Assembly: GCF_035510375.1 (NCBI RefSeq)
Contig: NZ_DATKHG010000058.1
Reading direction: 5' to 3' (one strand)
Source of the DNA: Paenibacillus_I sp035510375
GTDB lineage: Bacteria > Bacillota > Bacilli > Paenibacillales > Paenibacillaceae
DNA: 64,000 nt
A program made the translations under genes and the position numbers. Shown in pieces: positions 1 to 8,503 of the stretch. The notes under the pieces are model-generated. The model was given only the letters and a program-made list of their open reading frames with translations, made no database searches and was not told where the DNA came from. How positions within the stretch are numbered: position 1 is the first letter of the stretch; the number at the start of each line of letters is the position of its first letter.

Positions 1-717
1 CGTGTGCCCAAGCTGCTCGTCCGACATATCCGGGGCTATTTTGACCAGCACCGGCTTGGGCAGGCCGCCTTGCTTGGCCGCTTGCGCCTTCATTTCCCCC
101 GTCACTTCCGCAAGCAGCAGCTTCAGGTCGTCGCCATGCTGCAGCGCGCGCAAATCCGGCGTGTTCGGCGAGCTGATGTTGACGACGAAGAAGTCGCCGT
201 AAGGATAAAGGATGCGCAGGCAAGCCTTGTAATCTTCATGCGCCGACTCATTCGGCGTCGTTTTGTTCTTGCCGATATTGACCGCGATCGGCACCTCGCG
301 GCGCTTAAGGCGCTTTAACCTTTCCGCCACCGCATCCGCGCCTTCATTGTTGAAGCCCATCCGGTTGATGAGCGCTTCGTCCGGCGGCAGACGGAACAGC
401 CTCGGCTGCTCGTTGCCCGGCTGGCCTTTAGGGGTTACCGTTCCCACCTCCAGGAACGACAGGCCGATGCTTGCGAAGCCTTCGACCGCTTTCGCGTTTT
501 TGTCCAGCCCCGCCGCCAGTCCGACCGGATGCGCGAAGCGAATGCCGAACCTTTCCGCCGCCAGCTCCCGCGATGCCTTGACGCCGTACATGCCGCGCAG
601 CAGCCCGGTCATGCCGGGCACCCGGGCTGCCGCATGCAGGCCGTCGATGACCAAATGGTGCGCACGTTCCGGATCGAGCTTGAACAAAAAAGGCTTTCCC
701 ACTTTCCGATACAACAT
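1..717 (-). CDS. pyrD: Dihydroorotate dehydrogenase, class 2 (quinone-dependent), 3' part cut by window edge
   Basis: The reverse strand reads 239 codons starting MLYRKVGKPFLFKLDPERAH and running off the left edge. Motifs typical of class 2 dihydroorotate dehydrogenase are visible: the membrane-associating N-terminal helices, HPVGLAAGLDKNAKA and VGTVTPKGQPGNEQPRLFR (FMN binding), INRMGFNN, and NISSPNTPDLR, which carries the catalytic serine region of the family. The enzyme oxidises dihydroorotate to orotate in pyrimidine synthesis, passing electrons to quinone at the membrane. The start at 717 follows a GTGGAGAT ribosome site. The C-terminal third lies outside the window. Class 2, rather than the NAD-linked PyrD/PyrK pair of B. 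subtilis, is judged from the N-terminal extension. Confidence 0.93.
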   Translation of the reverse strand, partial: MLYRKVGKPFLFKLDPERAHHLVIDGLHAAARVPGMTGLLRGMYGVKASRELAAERFGIRFAHPVGLAAGLDKNAKAVEGFASIGLSFLEVGTVTPKGQPGNEQPRLFRLPPDEALINRMGFNNEGADAVAERLKRLKRREVPIAVNIGKNKTTPNESAHEDYKACLRILYPYGDFFVVNISSPNTPDLRALQHGDDLKLLLAEVTGEMKAQAAKQGGLPKPVLVKIAPDMSDEQLGHT

Positions 718-831
718 CTCGTCTTCATCTCCACTTCCGCTGTTTGGCTCTAACGAACAGTTTAGCTTTTTCAGCAAAAAAAGGAAAGACGTGTTTGGCC
801 CAAAGACACCGAAACGTCACGAATCGGACGG

Positions 832-860
832 TTGCGGCTGTAGCGGAAACCGGTTACAAT
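832..860 (+). promoter_or_regulatory. Sigma-A promoter for the small membrane protein gene
   Basis: TTGCGG at 832-837 and TACAAT at 855-860 are separated by 17 bases. This is a good sigma-A match 34 bases upstream of the ATG at 895. Confidence 0.6.
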
Positions 861-894
861 GGGCTTAGAATTTGTGGAAAAGAGGATGATCGCC

Positions 895-1035
895 ATGAGC
901 ACCGCCCGCAGAAAACCGCCGGCAATGAAACGGAAACCGAAAGAGGAAGTGAACAAGAAGGCTCTGATTTGGATCGGCGCTTCGATCGCCGCCGTCGTCG
1001 TCGCGATGGCGCTGTTGCTTATTTTTAACGGCTGA
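895..1035 (+). CDS. Small single-pass membrane protein, 46 aa, unknown function
   Basis: A 46-codon frame begins ATG at 895 after AGAGGATG and ends TGA at 1033-1035. The first 22 residues are very basic (MSTARRKPPAMKRKPKEE). They are followed by one hydrophobic segment (ALIWIGASIAAVVVAMALLL), so the protein should be a single membrane span with the basic tail in the cytoplasm. It has its own sigma-A promoter and a shared terminator downstream, which supports a real gene. I do not recognise a family. Confidence 0.6.
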   Translation: MSTARRKPPAMKRKPKEEVNKKALIWIGASIAAVVVAMALLLIFNG

Positions 1036-1127
1036 AGATCATGCCGGCAACCGGAACGGTCAGACTCGTCTTCGCATCCCCCCATCCCGATCCCTGCTCG
1101 CGGTCCTAATAATGGTTCATATCGGCA

Positions 1128-1160
1128 GAAAGGCCGTCCGGTTAGCGCGGACGGCCTTTC
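1128..1160. terminator. Bidirectional rho-independent terminator
   Basis: GAAAGGCCGTCCG at 1128-1140 pairs perfectly with 1148-1160 around a 7-base loop. It sits between the convergent ends of the 895 gene and the NHL gene. T-rich sequence follows on the plus strand. Confidence 0.75.
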
Positions 1161-1178
1161 GTTTACTATTACAGCGGA

Positions 1179-2759
1179 TTACTTCAGCTTATCCCTCAGC
1201 AAAACCGCTTTAACGTCGCTTAACCATTGCACGTCCAGATCGATCTGCTCGGCGAAGAAACGGACCGGCAGGTATAACCGGTTATTTATCACCAAAGGTG
1301 CGGCCGGCAGTTGAATCGTCTCGGCAGGCTCGCCTTTCTTCGTGTACACGACCGTTTTGGAGCCGGCGGTTACCTTATAGGCTGCGTCCCCCCGTGTCAG
1401 TGTAGCCGCATTGCCCGCACCGGCATCCGCCGTATAACCGAGTTTCCCGCTGATGACGGGGATCGGGATGAATATCGTCCCGTTCTCCGCTACCGGATCG
1501 GCATCCGTAACGACAATCTCTTTGTTATAAACGATGCGGATCTTTGCTCCGGCCTTTAGACCGGGCGGCTTCTCATAAGGCTTCACAATCCGAATGCGGT
1601 TGTTGCCCGTATCGGCGACCGCGAAGGCGCCGTTGCCGAGCCATGCGACATCGGTCGGCACGTTGAAGCCCGCATAGGGGGCGAGCCCGTCAAGCTTGCT
1701 CGTCTCGGTCGCCGTGCCCGCCACCGTTACGACCTTGCCGTCCTTCAGGTAGCGGATAACATGATTAAGCGAATCGGCGATTAAAAGTCCGCCATCGGGG
1801 GTTACCGCCAGACCGCGCGGCGCGTTGAACAGCGCTTCGGACGCTTTGCCGTCCTTATAGTCGCCTTGCGCATAAATGTCGGTTTTTCCGTACGTCAACT
1901 CCGAACTGCCGGCAACCGTAGTTACCGTACCTTTGGCGAAATCGATGTAGCGGATCCGTTGATTGCCCGTATCGCTCACGTAAAGGTTGCCTTCGGCATC
2001 CAGCGCCAGACCGCTCGGTTCGTTGAACTTCGCTTGGGCGATCGGGCCGTCGGCGAAGTCGCCGGCCGGTTCCACAGCACCGGGGAAATATTCGACGACG
2101 CGAGTGGAGGGTGCGTTAACAGTCGTGACCGTCCCGTTCGAGATTCGGCGAATGGTGTGATTCAGCGTATCCGCTACATAAATAACGCCGGATGCCGTAA
2201 CGGCAACGTCGAGCGGACGGTCGAACCGCGCATCGGCGCCCGCGCCGTCGGCGGTACCGATGAGACCGTTGCCTGCAATAGTAGTCACTTTCCCGTCTGC
2301 CGACAGCGAACGGATCGCATTATTGTTCATATCGGCAATAATGGTCCGGCCGCTTGCGTCAATCGCAAGCCCCGACGGGGCCTGGAAGGCTGCCTCGTCA
2401 GCTTTGCCGTTAATCAGGCTGCCGATCAGAAACCCGTATTGGTCCACACCGATCTCGATCCCGGCCACCGTGTCCGTCATTCCGTTTTGCACGACGCGAA
2501 TTCGCTGATTGCCGGCATCGGCAATCAGCAGCTGTCCGTCAGCTTTCGCTTGAACGGCCACGGGTTGGCGATAAGCAGCCGAACCGTTGGGCCCGTCGGC
2601 TTCGCCCAGTTCACCGGTTCCGGACAGGGTGGAAACCTCATATAAAGGAATGGATGTCAGTACGGCATCTTCGCCGTCCGGCGCAGCCCAGCCCGACCCG
2701 GGAACCGCCAGCAAGGCGGCGAGCACGGCGGTAGCGGCGCGTTTCGTTAGCTTGTTCAT
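1179..2759 (-). CDS. Exported NHL-repeat protein with C-terminal copper-amine-oxidase-like domain
   Basis: A 526-aa protein. Residues 1-26 form a signal peptide (two K/R clusters, AAVLAALLAVPGSGWA). Residues about 40-395 hold six or so NHL-type blades, each with a recurring G-LLIAD-NQRIR / I-Y-VADT-NHTIRR pattern, predicting a beta-propeller. Residues about 410-526 match the copper amine oxidase N-terminal-like domain common in exported Paenibacillaceae proteins (FIPIPVISGKLGY, RLYLPVRFFAEQ). The propeller probably binds a ligand or protein outside the cell. It is the last gene of an operon with the FecR protein and the CHASE2 cyclase (33-base gap), so it may be a cell-surface partner of that sensor. 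No catalytic function is evident. Confidence 0.85.
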   Translation of the reverse strand: MNKLTKRAATAVLAALLAVPGSGWAAPDGEDAVLTSIPLYEVSTLSGTGELGEADGPNGSAAYRQPVAVQAKADGQLLIADAGNQRIRVVQNGMTDTVAGIEIGVDQYGFLIGSLINGKADEAAFQAPSGLAIDASGRTIIADMNNNAIRSLSADGKVTTIAGNGLIGTADGAGADARFDRPLDVAVTASGVIYVADTLNHTIRRISNGTVTTVNAPSTRVVEYFPGAVEPAGDFADGPIAQAKFNEPSGLALDAEGNLYVSDTGNQRIRYIDFAKGTVTTVAGSSELTYGKTDIYAQGDYKDGKASEALFNAPRGLAVTPDGGLLIADSLNHVIRYLKDGKVVTVAGTATETSKLDGLAPYAGFNVPTDVAWLGNGAFAVADTGNNRIRIVKPYEKPPGLKAGAKIRIVYNKEIVVTDADPVAENGTIFIPIPVISGKLGYTADAGAGNAATLTRGDAAYKVTAGSKTVVYTKKGEPAETIQLPAAPLVINNRLYLPVRFFAEQIDLDVQWLSDVKAVLLRDKLK

Positions 2760-2792
2760 GGCAAACTCCTTGTGCTTGTCTTGTTTATTCGG

Positions 2793-4667
2793 TTAGCCCG
2801 GCAATCCGGCAGCAGGCGCAATCGTCAAGGTTACCGTGTTCTCCGTCTTGATCATGATGTTCCCTGCACTGTCGACGGCGGTAACCGTCACCTTGAACTT
2901 CGGTGCAGGAAGCGCCGCTGCATTGATGCGCTTCAGCAGGAAAGGCAGCTGCACAACGGATTGGGTTGAACCGATCGCGACCGGATCGCCCGTAAATTTA
3001 ACCACTGCATAGGTAAGCTTGCCGGTCGTAGCTGCAGCGTTGCGATTCCAGAAATAGTAGTCGACCGATTCCGCCGTGTAAGGAAGAGCCCAGTCCGCTC
3101 CCGGCTCCGTTTTGAACAGTTCGTTCTTCCGATAGGACTTTGCAGTATCCTTAAATTCATCATCGTTAAAGATCAGCTTCGGCGTGTCGGATTCTTTAAC
3201 CAAATCGAACTCGACATCGACCTGGTAGCCATAAATTTGTTTGCCGGCACCATTGAAATTAGCCAGATTAATATTCAGAATAACGCCCGTTGACACCGAT
3301 GGATTAGCGACGGACGCTGCTGACAGCGACCCTGAAGCCGATGGAACAGCCGGCGGCGTCTGTGTCGGCGGCGTCTGCGTCGGCGGCGTCTGCGTCGGCG
3401 GCGTGGAAATTTCCTGCCTGCGCTGCCGGTTGTTTTGCTCGAATGCTTGCTGTTCCTCGGACGGCAGCTGCGAGACGTATTGCTGCGACGCCTGCTGCGT
3501 CTTTTCCTGCTGAGCCGCGGCATTGGCCGCCGCTATGCGGGCCGCTTCGGCCGCCGCTTGCGCAATCAGCTGCTCAAGCGCTCTGCGCCGCTCCTCGAGC
3601 CTCGCCAATTCTTCCCGTTTTTTTTGCTCCGCTTCCGCCGCGAGACGCTTCGCCTCCCCTTGCTTCGCCAGGTCGTCCGGCGTCAGTTCCAGCGGCTTTA
3701 CGTTATTGATATCCAGAACGGCCTTCTGCGCTTCGCCGTTGGCCTGCGCTGCGATCCGGTTGACACGTTCCGCCGTGACCTTATTCTGATCGACGGATGT
3801 CCGGGCGATGTTGTTCACAAGTCCCGACATATTTGTGACGATACGCTGCAGGTCGGCCGCGTTTGTCGTCGGCGCGGCTGGTCCGGAGCCCGTCTCGCTC
3901 GTCCAATTCTGAGCCAGAGCCTCCGCTTCGGCATCGATGCCTGCCGCATCGGCAATGATCGCCTCCAAAATGTCCGGAGGGGTCATCTCGACGAACGTAT
4001 CCAGATCGATCGCGGCTACAGCCGTATTGACCTGTCCGTCCGACGATTGCGCGAACGTGCCTTGCTGAGTCGGATAAATCAGAACGTCACGCGCTTCCCT
4101 CGTATTATCGATGTCCGCAAGCGGCACTTGGGCGGCTACAACGCCTGAAGTAACGACTACGTCTGTCGTTCCGACATTCGGATCGACACCGACGAAGAAA
4201 TAAGTACCCCGCACACCCATAATGGCGGTCGGCGTTTCCACCTCGAATTGATCGTCGGCGTTGGAGATCGATTTCACCTTGACCCACATCGATCCGGCCC
4301 AGACGTTCATCTTCGCCTTGGTGCCGCCGTCCTCCTTCAATTCAGAAAAATTAAGCTGCGAGTTCTCGCCGACCGTAATCGAATCCTGATCGGCCTTGCT
4401 GCTCGCCAGCTCGAGCACGACTTTGCCTCCCTTGCCGGTTGTAAGGGCGTCGCCCTCGTTCAGGCTCATATTTTTGAATGCGTTGAACGCCTTCGAGCCG
4501 CCGGATTTCTTCACCATGACGGTACCCTTGATCTCCTTGACGACCGCAACGCGCGTAACGGCGCCTAACGCCTGCTTCGCTCCCGCGAACAGGCCCGTTA
4601 AGCCGGCAATCAAACTAAGACAAAGCAAAACACTCAAATAACGCATGCCGCTTCCCTGAATGGTCAT
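2793..4667 (-). CDS. FecR-domain exported protein with coiled coil and cohesin-like C-terminal domain
   Basis: A 624-aa protein with an N-terminal signal segment (RYLSVLLCLSLIAGLTGLFAG). A FecR domain follows at about 40-170 (VVKEIKGTVMVKKSGG, NEGDALTTGKGGKVVLEL, TPTAIMGVRGTYFFV). Then come an Ala/Glu/Arg-rich probable coiled coil at about 330-420, a PTQTP repeat linker at about 425-442, and a beta-rich C-terminal domain at about 450-620 resembling cohesin/CARDB-like folds (ILNINLANFNGAG, YQVDVEFDL). The ATG overlaps the stop of the upstream cyclase gene (ATGA), so translation is coupled. FecR domains outside iron signalling often sit beside CHASE2 cyclases in envelope sensing modules. A structural or sensory surface role is inferred, not shown. 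Confidence 0.85.
   Translation of the reverse strand: MTIQGSGMRYLSVLLCLSLIAGLTGLFAGAKQALGAVTRVAVVKEIKGTVMVKKSGGSKAFNAFKNMSLNEGDALTTGKGGKVVLELASSKADQDSITVGENSQLNFSELKEDGGTKAKMNVWAGSMWVKVKSISNADDQFEVETPTAIMGVRGTYFFVGVDPNVGTTDVVVTSGVVAAQVPLADIDNTREARDVLIYPTQQGTFAQSSDGQVNTAVAAIDLDTFVEMTPPDILEAIIADAAGIDAEAEALAQNWTSETGSGPAAPTTNAADLQRIVTNMSGLVNNIARTSVDQNKVTAERVNRIAAQANGEAQKAVLDINNVKPLELTPDDLAKQGEAKRLAAEAEQKKREELARLEERRRALEQLIAQAAAEAARIAAANAAAQQEKTQQASQQYVSQLPSEEQQAFEQNNRQRRQEISTPPTQTPPTQTPPTQTPPAVPSASGSLSAASVANPSVSTGVILNINLANFNGAGKQIYGYQVDVEFDLVKESDTPKLIFNDDEFKDTAKSYRKNELFKTEPGADWALPYTAESVDYYFWNRNAAATTGKLTYAVVKFTGDPVAIGSTQSVVQLPFLLKRINAAALPAPKFKVTVTAVDSAGNIMIKTENTVTLTIAPAAGLPG
3352..3404. repeat. 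15-bp in-frame tandem repeat encoding the PTQTP linker
   Basis: The unit GGCGGCGTCTGCGTC occurs three times, plus half a unit, with one base change in the first copy. Read on the minus strand it encodes repeated PPTQT units between the coiled coil and the C-terminal domain of the FecR protein. Its length is likely to vary between strains. Confidence 0.85.
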
Positions 4668-6559
4668 GCCCCTTCTCTCCTCTCGCTGATCGGGGATTCC
4701 CCGCCGGTATCAAGCTCCGACAACACGGAGAATACCCGGACCGGCCTCTCTTTCCCTTTGACTTTGATCTCGCCCATATCCTCCAGCTCGAACAGATGTC
4801 CGACCCTGTCGGACATTTCCTCGCTGATCAGAATTTGCCCGGGCTTGGCGTTCGATTCGAGGCGGGCTGACAGATTGACCGTGTCTCCGATCGCCGTGTA
4901 ATCCAGCCTCAGCATTTCGGAGCCGATATTGCCGACGACCGCCGGACCGCAGTTGATGCCTACGCCGAATTTAACCCCGATCCCGAACCTTTCGATGCAT
5001 TTGCGCTCCAACACGTCCGAATGCTTTTTCATTTCCAGCGCCGCGCGGACGGCCAGCTCCGGATGGTTCGGCAGATGGACCGGCGCGCCGAACAGCGCCA
5101 TAACGCCGTCGCCGATAAACTTGTCGAGCGTCCCGTTCCAGTTGAAAACGGCCTTCGTGCAAATGTCCAAATATTCGTTTAGCACTTCGATAACCTGCTC
5201 CGGCTGCAGCCGCTCGGACATCGGCGTAAAGCCGCGGATATCGACGAAAATGACGCTGATATCCCGGCGCTGCCCGCCTACCTTGATCTCTTCTCCCGAA
5301 GCGAGCATCTCATCCACGACGCTGGGAGGCACGAACCGGCCGAATATGCTCGTCACCCTTCCCCGCTCTTTCCGCTCCGCCATATAATGAGAGACGACCG
5401 CCCATATTAGCGCCGATGTCATCGCAAGGAACGGATAGGTGAACGGGATGAACAAGGAATAGAAGAAATACGCGTTAAACCATGCCGCTATGAAGGCCGC
5501 CGCAAGAACGCCGTACAGGATGAAAGCCGCGCGCCCCCGGTAACGGTCGAATAAAAACAGCGAGATCATAGTCAGCAGCAGCAACAGTATGTAGGTTACA
5601 GATGGGGGCGCCTCGGTGAAAAAGGCTCCGTTCACGAGCGATTGCACCATGTTGGCGTGAATTTCCACCCCGAACATTTTCAGCGTATCGCTGAGCGGCG
5701 TAAGGTATTCGTCCTGAAGGCCCGTGGCGTAAGGACCGATGAGCACAACCGCATCCTGGTAGTATTCCGGCGGGATCGCGCCGCTGAGCACATCGAAAAA
5801 CGATTGGGCATCGTAGCCGGTGTCTGCGTTCATCGCCTCGCGCGGCTTGGAATAAAACTCCGTCGCAACCTGATAGCGTTCGTTCACCGGGATCCGCTTA
5901 TCTCCCCTGAACCAGGCCTCTTCCGTTTCATCCCATCTGATTTGCAGCTTTTTTTCTAATATGTAGTTGGCCAGCCTGACGCTGAGGGCGGGAATCATCC
6001 GGTTCCGCTCGTCCGGAAGTCCGACCGTCAGCATGCGAACCGTACTGTCTTTGTCCGGAAACACGTTTATGTGCCCGACCTGGTTTCCGTTCGAGGATAT
6101 CGTGCTCGCCGGGTACACGATCGACTCCGTTTTCAGCAGTCCCTTCTCGAGCTGCGTGGCTTCAAAGTTGAACACAGCCGGCAAATAAACGTCCGGATAT
6201 TTGGCCATCACCTCGGCCATGGCCGCGTCACTCTCCGGGTTTGCCCCCGGTTCGGCAAGCACGACGTCGAGGGCGACCGCCTTGGCCCCTGCCTGCATCA
6301 GCATGTCTATGACCTGGGCGTAGAGCGCCCTGTCCCAAGGAAACTGTCCCAGTTGATCCAGCGAGGCTTGGTCGATCTTAATGATTTTGATCTCGTTCAG
6401 CGGCGCCCGCTCGGCGTCGCTTTGTTTCCGAACCGCATCCTGGAGCGTCGACTCGACGAAGTTCAGCGATCCGCCCGTCCCCAAACTGGCCAATAAGGAC
6501 CAGAACAGCATGACGGCTAAGCCCGCCGCGGCCGTTTTCATCCATTTTCGCAAGACCAT
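4664..6559 (-). CDS. CHASE2-domain class III adenylate/guanylate cyclase
   Basis: A 631-aa membrane protein. An N-terminal membrane helix (about 10-30) leads into an extracellular CHASE2 domain (about 35-310; FPWDRALYAQVIDML, ALDVVLAEPG, VVLIGPYATGLQDEYLTPL). Three membrane segments (about 325-395) and a class III cyclase domain (about 430-610) follow. The cyclase has the metal-binding aspartates in FVDIRGFTPMSERL and FIGDGVMALFGAP, the purine-binding lysine in LDKFIGD, and the D and N/R residues of IGDTVNLSARLES, so it should be active. It probably makes cAMP in response to an outside signal. It is the first gene of the operon with the FecR and NHL proteins. Cyclases of this type are common in cyanobacteria and proteobacteria but less so in Firmicutes. 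Confidence 0.92.
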   Translation of the reverse strand: MVLRKWMKTAAAGLAVMLFWSLLASLGTGGSLNFVESTLQDAVRKQSDAERAPLNEIKIIKIDQASLDQLGQFPWDRALYAQVIDMLMQAGAKAVALDVVLAEPGANPESDAAMAEVMAKYPDVYLPAVFNFEATQLEKGLLKTESIVYPASTISSNGNQVGHINVFPDKDSTVRMLTVGLPDERNRMIPALSVRLANYILEKKLQIRWDETEEAWFRGDKRIPVNERYQVATEFYSKPREAMNADTGYDAQSFFDVLSGAIPPEYYQDAVVLIGPYATGLQDEYLTPLSDTLKMFGVEIHANMVQSLVNGAFFTEAPPSVTYILLLLLTMISLFLFDRYRGRAAFILYGVLAAAFIAAWFNAYFFYSLFIPFTYPFLAMTSALIWAVVSHYMAERKERGRVTSIFGRFVPPSVVDEMLASGEEIKVGGQRRDISVIFVDIRGFTPMSERLQPEQVIEVLNEYLDICTKAVFNWNGTLDKFIGDGVMALFGAPVHLPNHPELAVRAALEMKKHSDVLERKCIERFGIGVKFGVGINCGPAVVGNIGSEMLRLDYTAIGDTVNLSARLESNAKPGQILISEEMSDRVGHLFELEDMGEIKVKGKERPVRVFSVLSELDTGGESPISERREGA

Positions 6560-6609
6560 GGTTCTATCAGATTCCCCCTATGCCGTTTCTATTCCCAACC
6601 TTCTCTATT

Positions 6610-6639
6610 ATTCTAGTGCAGCCATCCTATATTTGGCAA
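6610..6639 (-). promoter_or_regulatory. Sigma-A promoter of the CHASE2-FecR-NHL operon
   Basis: On the minus strand TTGCCA (6634-6639) and TAGAAT (6610-6615) are 18 bases apart, about 50 bases upstream of the cyclase start. Confidence 0.5.
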
Positions 6640-6661
6640 TATAAAGATGTCGAAAAACAAA

Positions 6662-6696
6662 GAAAAACCTCCGCGCTTGTCGATGCAAGCCGGAGG
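6662..6696 (-). terminator. Rho-independent terminator of the ferredoxin gene
   Basis: On the minus strand CCTCCGGCTTG pairs with CAAGCGCGGAGG (one bulged base) and is followed by TTTTTC, 28 bases after the ferredoxin stop codon. Confidence 0.8.
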
Positions 6697-6724
6697 TACG
6701 ATATTCGTTATAACGGCGAACCGA

Positions 6725-6967
6725 TCAGCCTTCTTTATTGAAAGGCGTGTCGGCGATTTTGATCGAGTCGGTCGGGCAGCCGTCGGATGCGTCCTGCAGA
6801 TCGTCGTACAGATCCTCCGGAATTTCGGTATTCCCGGTGTTGCCGTCACCGTTGTAGATCACTTCGGCCAAGCCTTCGTCGTCGTAATCGTAAATGTCGG
6901 GCGCCGTAGCTCCGCATGCGCCGCAAGCGATGCAAGTATCTTTCTCTACCCATGTAAACTTAGCCAT
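6725..6967 (-). CDS. fer: [4Fe-4S] ferredoxin
   Basis: An 80-aa acidic protein. Cysteines 12, 15 and 18 (CIACGAC) and Cys64 followed by Pro (GCPTDSI) form the four ligands of a single [4Fe-4S] cluster, as in the Bacillus ferredoxins. The middle is rich in Asp and Glu, which suits docking to redox partners. It is a small soluble electron carrier, for example for P450s or sulfite/nitrite-type reductases. It has its own terminator and stands between the cyclase operon and the polymerase gene. The start follows a GGAGGGACC site. Confidence 0.93.
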   Translation of the reverse strand: MAKFTWVEKDTCIACGACGATAPDIYDYDDEGLAEVIYNGDGNTGNTEIPEDLYDDLQDASDGCPTDSIKIADTPFNKEG

Positions 6968-7013
6968 TAGTTTGGTCCCTCCTAGAATCGATCGTCAACC
7001 GTTGGTATATCCC

Positions 7014-8318
7014 TCAATCATCAATATATAATAAATGCTCGTCCGATTGCAAGGATGTGCCGCGAATTCGATGGTTTCGGATGCGTGTCGACGGGTCTTC
7101 GCCCAACATGCCCGCCGTAAGCACGGCATTCTCCCCGAACTTGTCCCTTAACGCGTCCATCGCGCGGATCAACGCCTCCTTTTTGGGCTGGCTGCTGTAA
7201 TCGAACAGATCGAGCTGGACCGCCGTCTCGTCGCGCTCCTTCAGGCCTTGCAGCGTCACTCCCAGCAGCCGCACAGGAGCATCGGCCGGCCAATGCCGGT
7301 CGTACAGCTTGCACGCCTCGGCATGTATGATGCCGGTCGCTTCGGTCGGAACCGCCAGCGTAGCCGACCTGGTGATCGTTTTCATCTCCGGCGTCCGGAT
7401 CGCAATCTGGACGGTGGCGGCCATCAGCTTCTGGCGGCGCAGCCTCCGTGCCGTCTGGTCCGAAAGATTCAGCAAAATCCGATGCGCCTCGCCCCGGTCC
7501 GTTACATCGTGAGGAAGCGTCGTCGTATGTCCGATCGACTTGTTTTTCTCGCGGACCGGGTTCACCGGCGAATGGTCGATGCCGTTCGCGGCCCGCTTCA
7601 GCCAATGCCCCGCAACCCCGAATTGCTTGACCAGCAGCATCTCGTCGGCCGCGGCCAACTGCCCGATCGTATGCAGGTTCATGCGCTTCAGCTTCTCCGC
7701 CGTCTTGCCGCCGACGCCGAACAGCGAATCGCACGGCTTATCCCACAACAGCAGCGGTACGTCCCGGATGCGAAGCACGGTTATGCCGTTCGGTTTTTTC
7801 ATATCCGACGCCATCTTGGCCAGAAGCTTGTTGGGCGCGATGCCGATCGAGCAGGGCAGCGACCATTCGGACCGGATCCGGCTCTGAATCGCGTTCGCGA
7901 TCTCGAGCGGCGTGCCGAATGGCTTGGAGCCCGTTATATCCAGATAACACTCGTCGATCGACACCGATTCGACGAGCGGCGTATACTGGCGGGCGATGCT
8001 TAGAAATCCGCGCGAATATTTCCGGTACAGGTCGAAGTCGGGCGAGATGAGAACCAGCCCGGGGCACCGCTTCAAGCCCTCCCGCACCTTCATGCCCGTT
8101 TTGACGCCCAGCCGTCTGGCCGCGTAGGAGGAAGTCACGATGATGCCTTTGCGCAGCTCCACGCTGCCGGCCACCGCCGTCGGCTTGCCGCCGTATTTCC
8201 CGGGCTCTTCCGCCTCATGCACGGAGCAGTAAAATGCGTTCATATCCAGATGGAGCACCACGCGCCCGTTCGCCGGATAAGCTTTACTGCCGCCTCCATT
8301 ACGATTGCCGTCCGCCAT
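7014..8318 (-). CDS. dinB: Y-family DNA polymerase (DNA polymerase IV)
   Basis: A 434-aa protein of the UmuC/DinB family. The palm metal-binding residues are in VVLHLDMNAFYCSVHE and in ESVSIDECYLDITG. The helix-hairpin-helix and little-finger regions follow (LFGVGGKTAEKLKRMNLHTIGQLA, about residues 205-235, then about 250-370). It performs error-prone translesion synthesis. The start has a GGGGAGGA site nine bases upstream. The C-terminal tail lacks an obvious beta-clamp motif that I can assign with certainty. No LexA box was identified by eye in the upstream 180 bases. Confidence 0.92.
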   Translation of the reverse strand: MADGNRNGGGSKAYPANGRVVLHLDMNAFYCSVHEAEEPGKYGGKPTAVAGSVELRKGIIVTSSYAARRLGVKTGMKVREGLKRCPGLVLISPDFDLYRKYSRGFLSIARQYTPLVESVSIDECYLDITGSKPFGTPLEIANAIQSRIRSEWSLPCSIGIAPNKLLAKMASDMKKPNGITVLRIRDVPLLLWDKPCDSLFGVGGKTAEKLKRMNLHTIGQLAAADEMLLVKQFGVAGHWLKRAANGIDHSPVNPVREKNKSIGHTTTLPHDVTDRGEAHRILLNLSDQTARRLRRQKLMAATVQIAIRTPEMKTITRSATLAVPTEATGIIHAEACKLYDRHWPADAPVRLLGVTLQGLKERDETAVQLDLFDYSSQPKKEALIRAMDALRDKFGENAVLTAGMLGEDPSTRIRNHRIRGTSLQSDEHLLYIDD

Positions 8319-8427
8319 CGCCGCTATTCCTCCCCTCGGCCCGAAGGCTTCACTATCAGCATACCCCCGCGGACGAGCCGGGTCAACGTATGGGCCGCAT
8401 CCGCCGCTATCGGCCGATTATAACGGG

Positions 8428-8456
8428 TTTCCGCCGCGCGTATTAGATGATATAAT
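8428..8456 (+). promoter_or_regulatory. Probable promoter of cimA
   Basis: TATAAT at 8451-8456 is a perfect -10 element. The best -35 at 17-base spacing is weak (TTTCCG, 8428-8433). No T-box leader is visible between it and cimA. Confidence 0.45.
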
Positions 8457-8503
8457 AGTAAATTATGAATTGCAGTAGGCATGCGAAGGAGGAGCGTCCC
8501 GCG

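Noticed and set aside
8319..8503. LexA/DinR box for dinB or T-box leader for cimA
   Set aside because: No GAAC-N4-GTTC type site and no T-box stem or specifier loop could be found in this gap.
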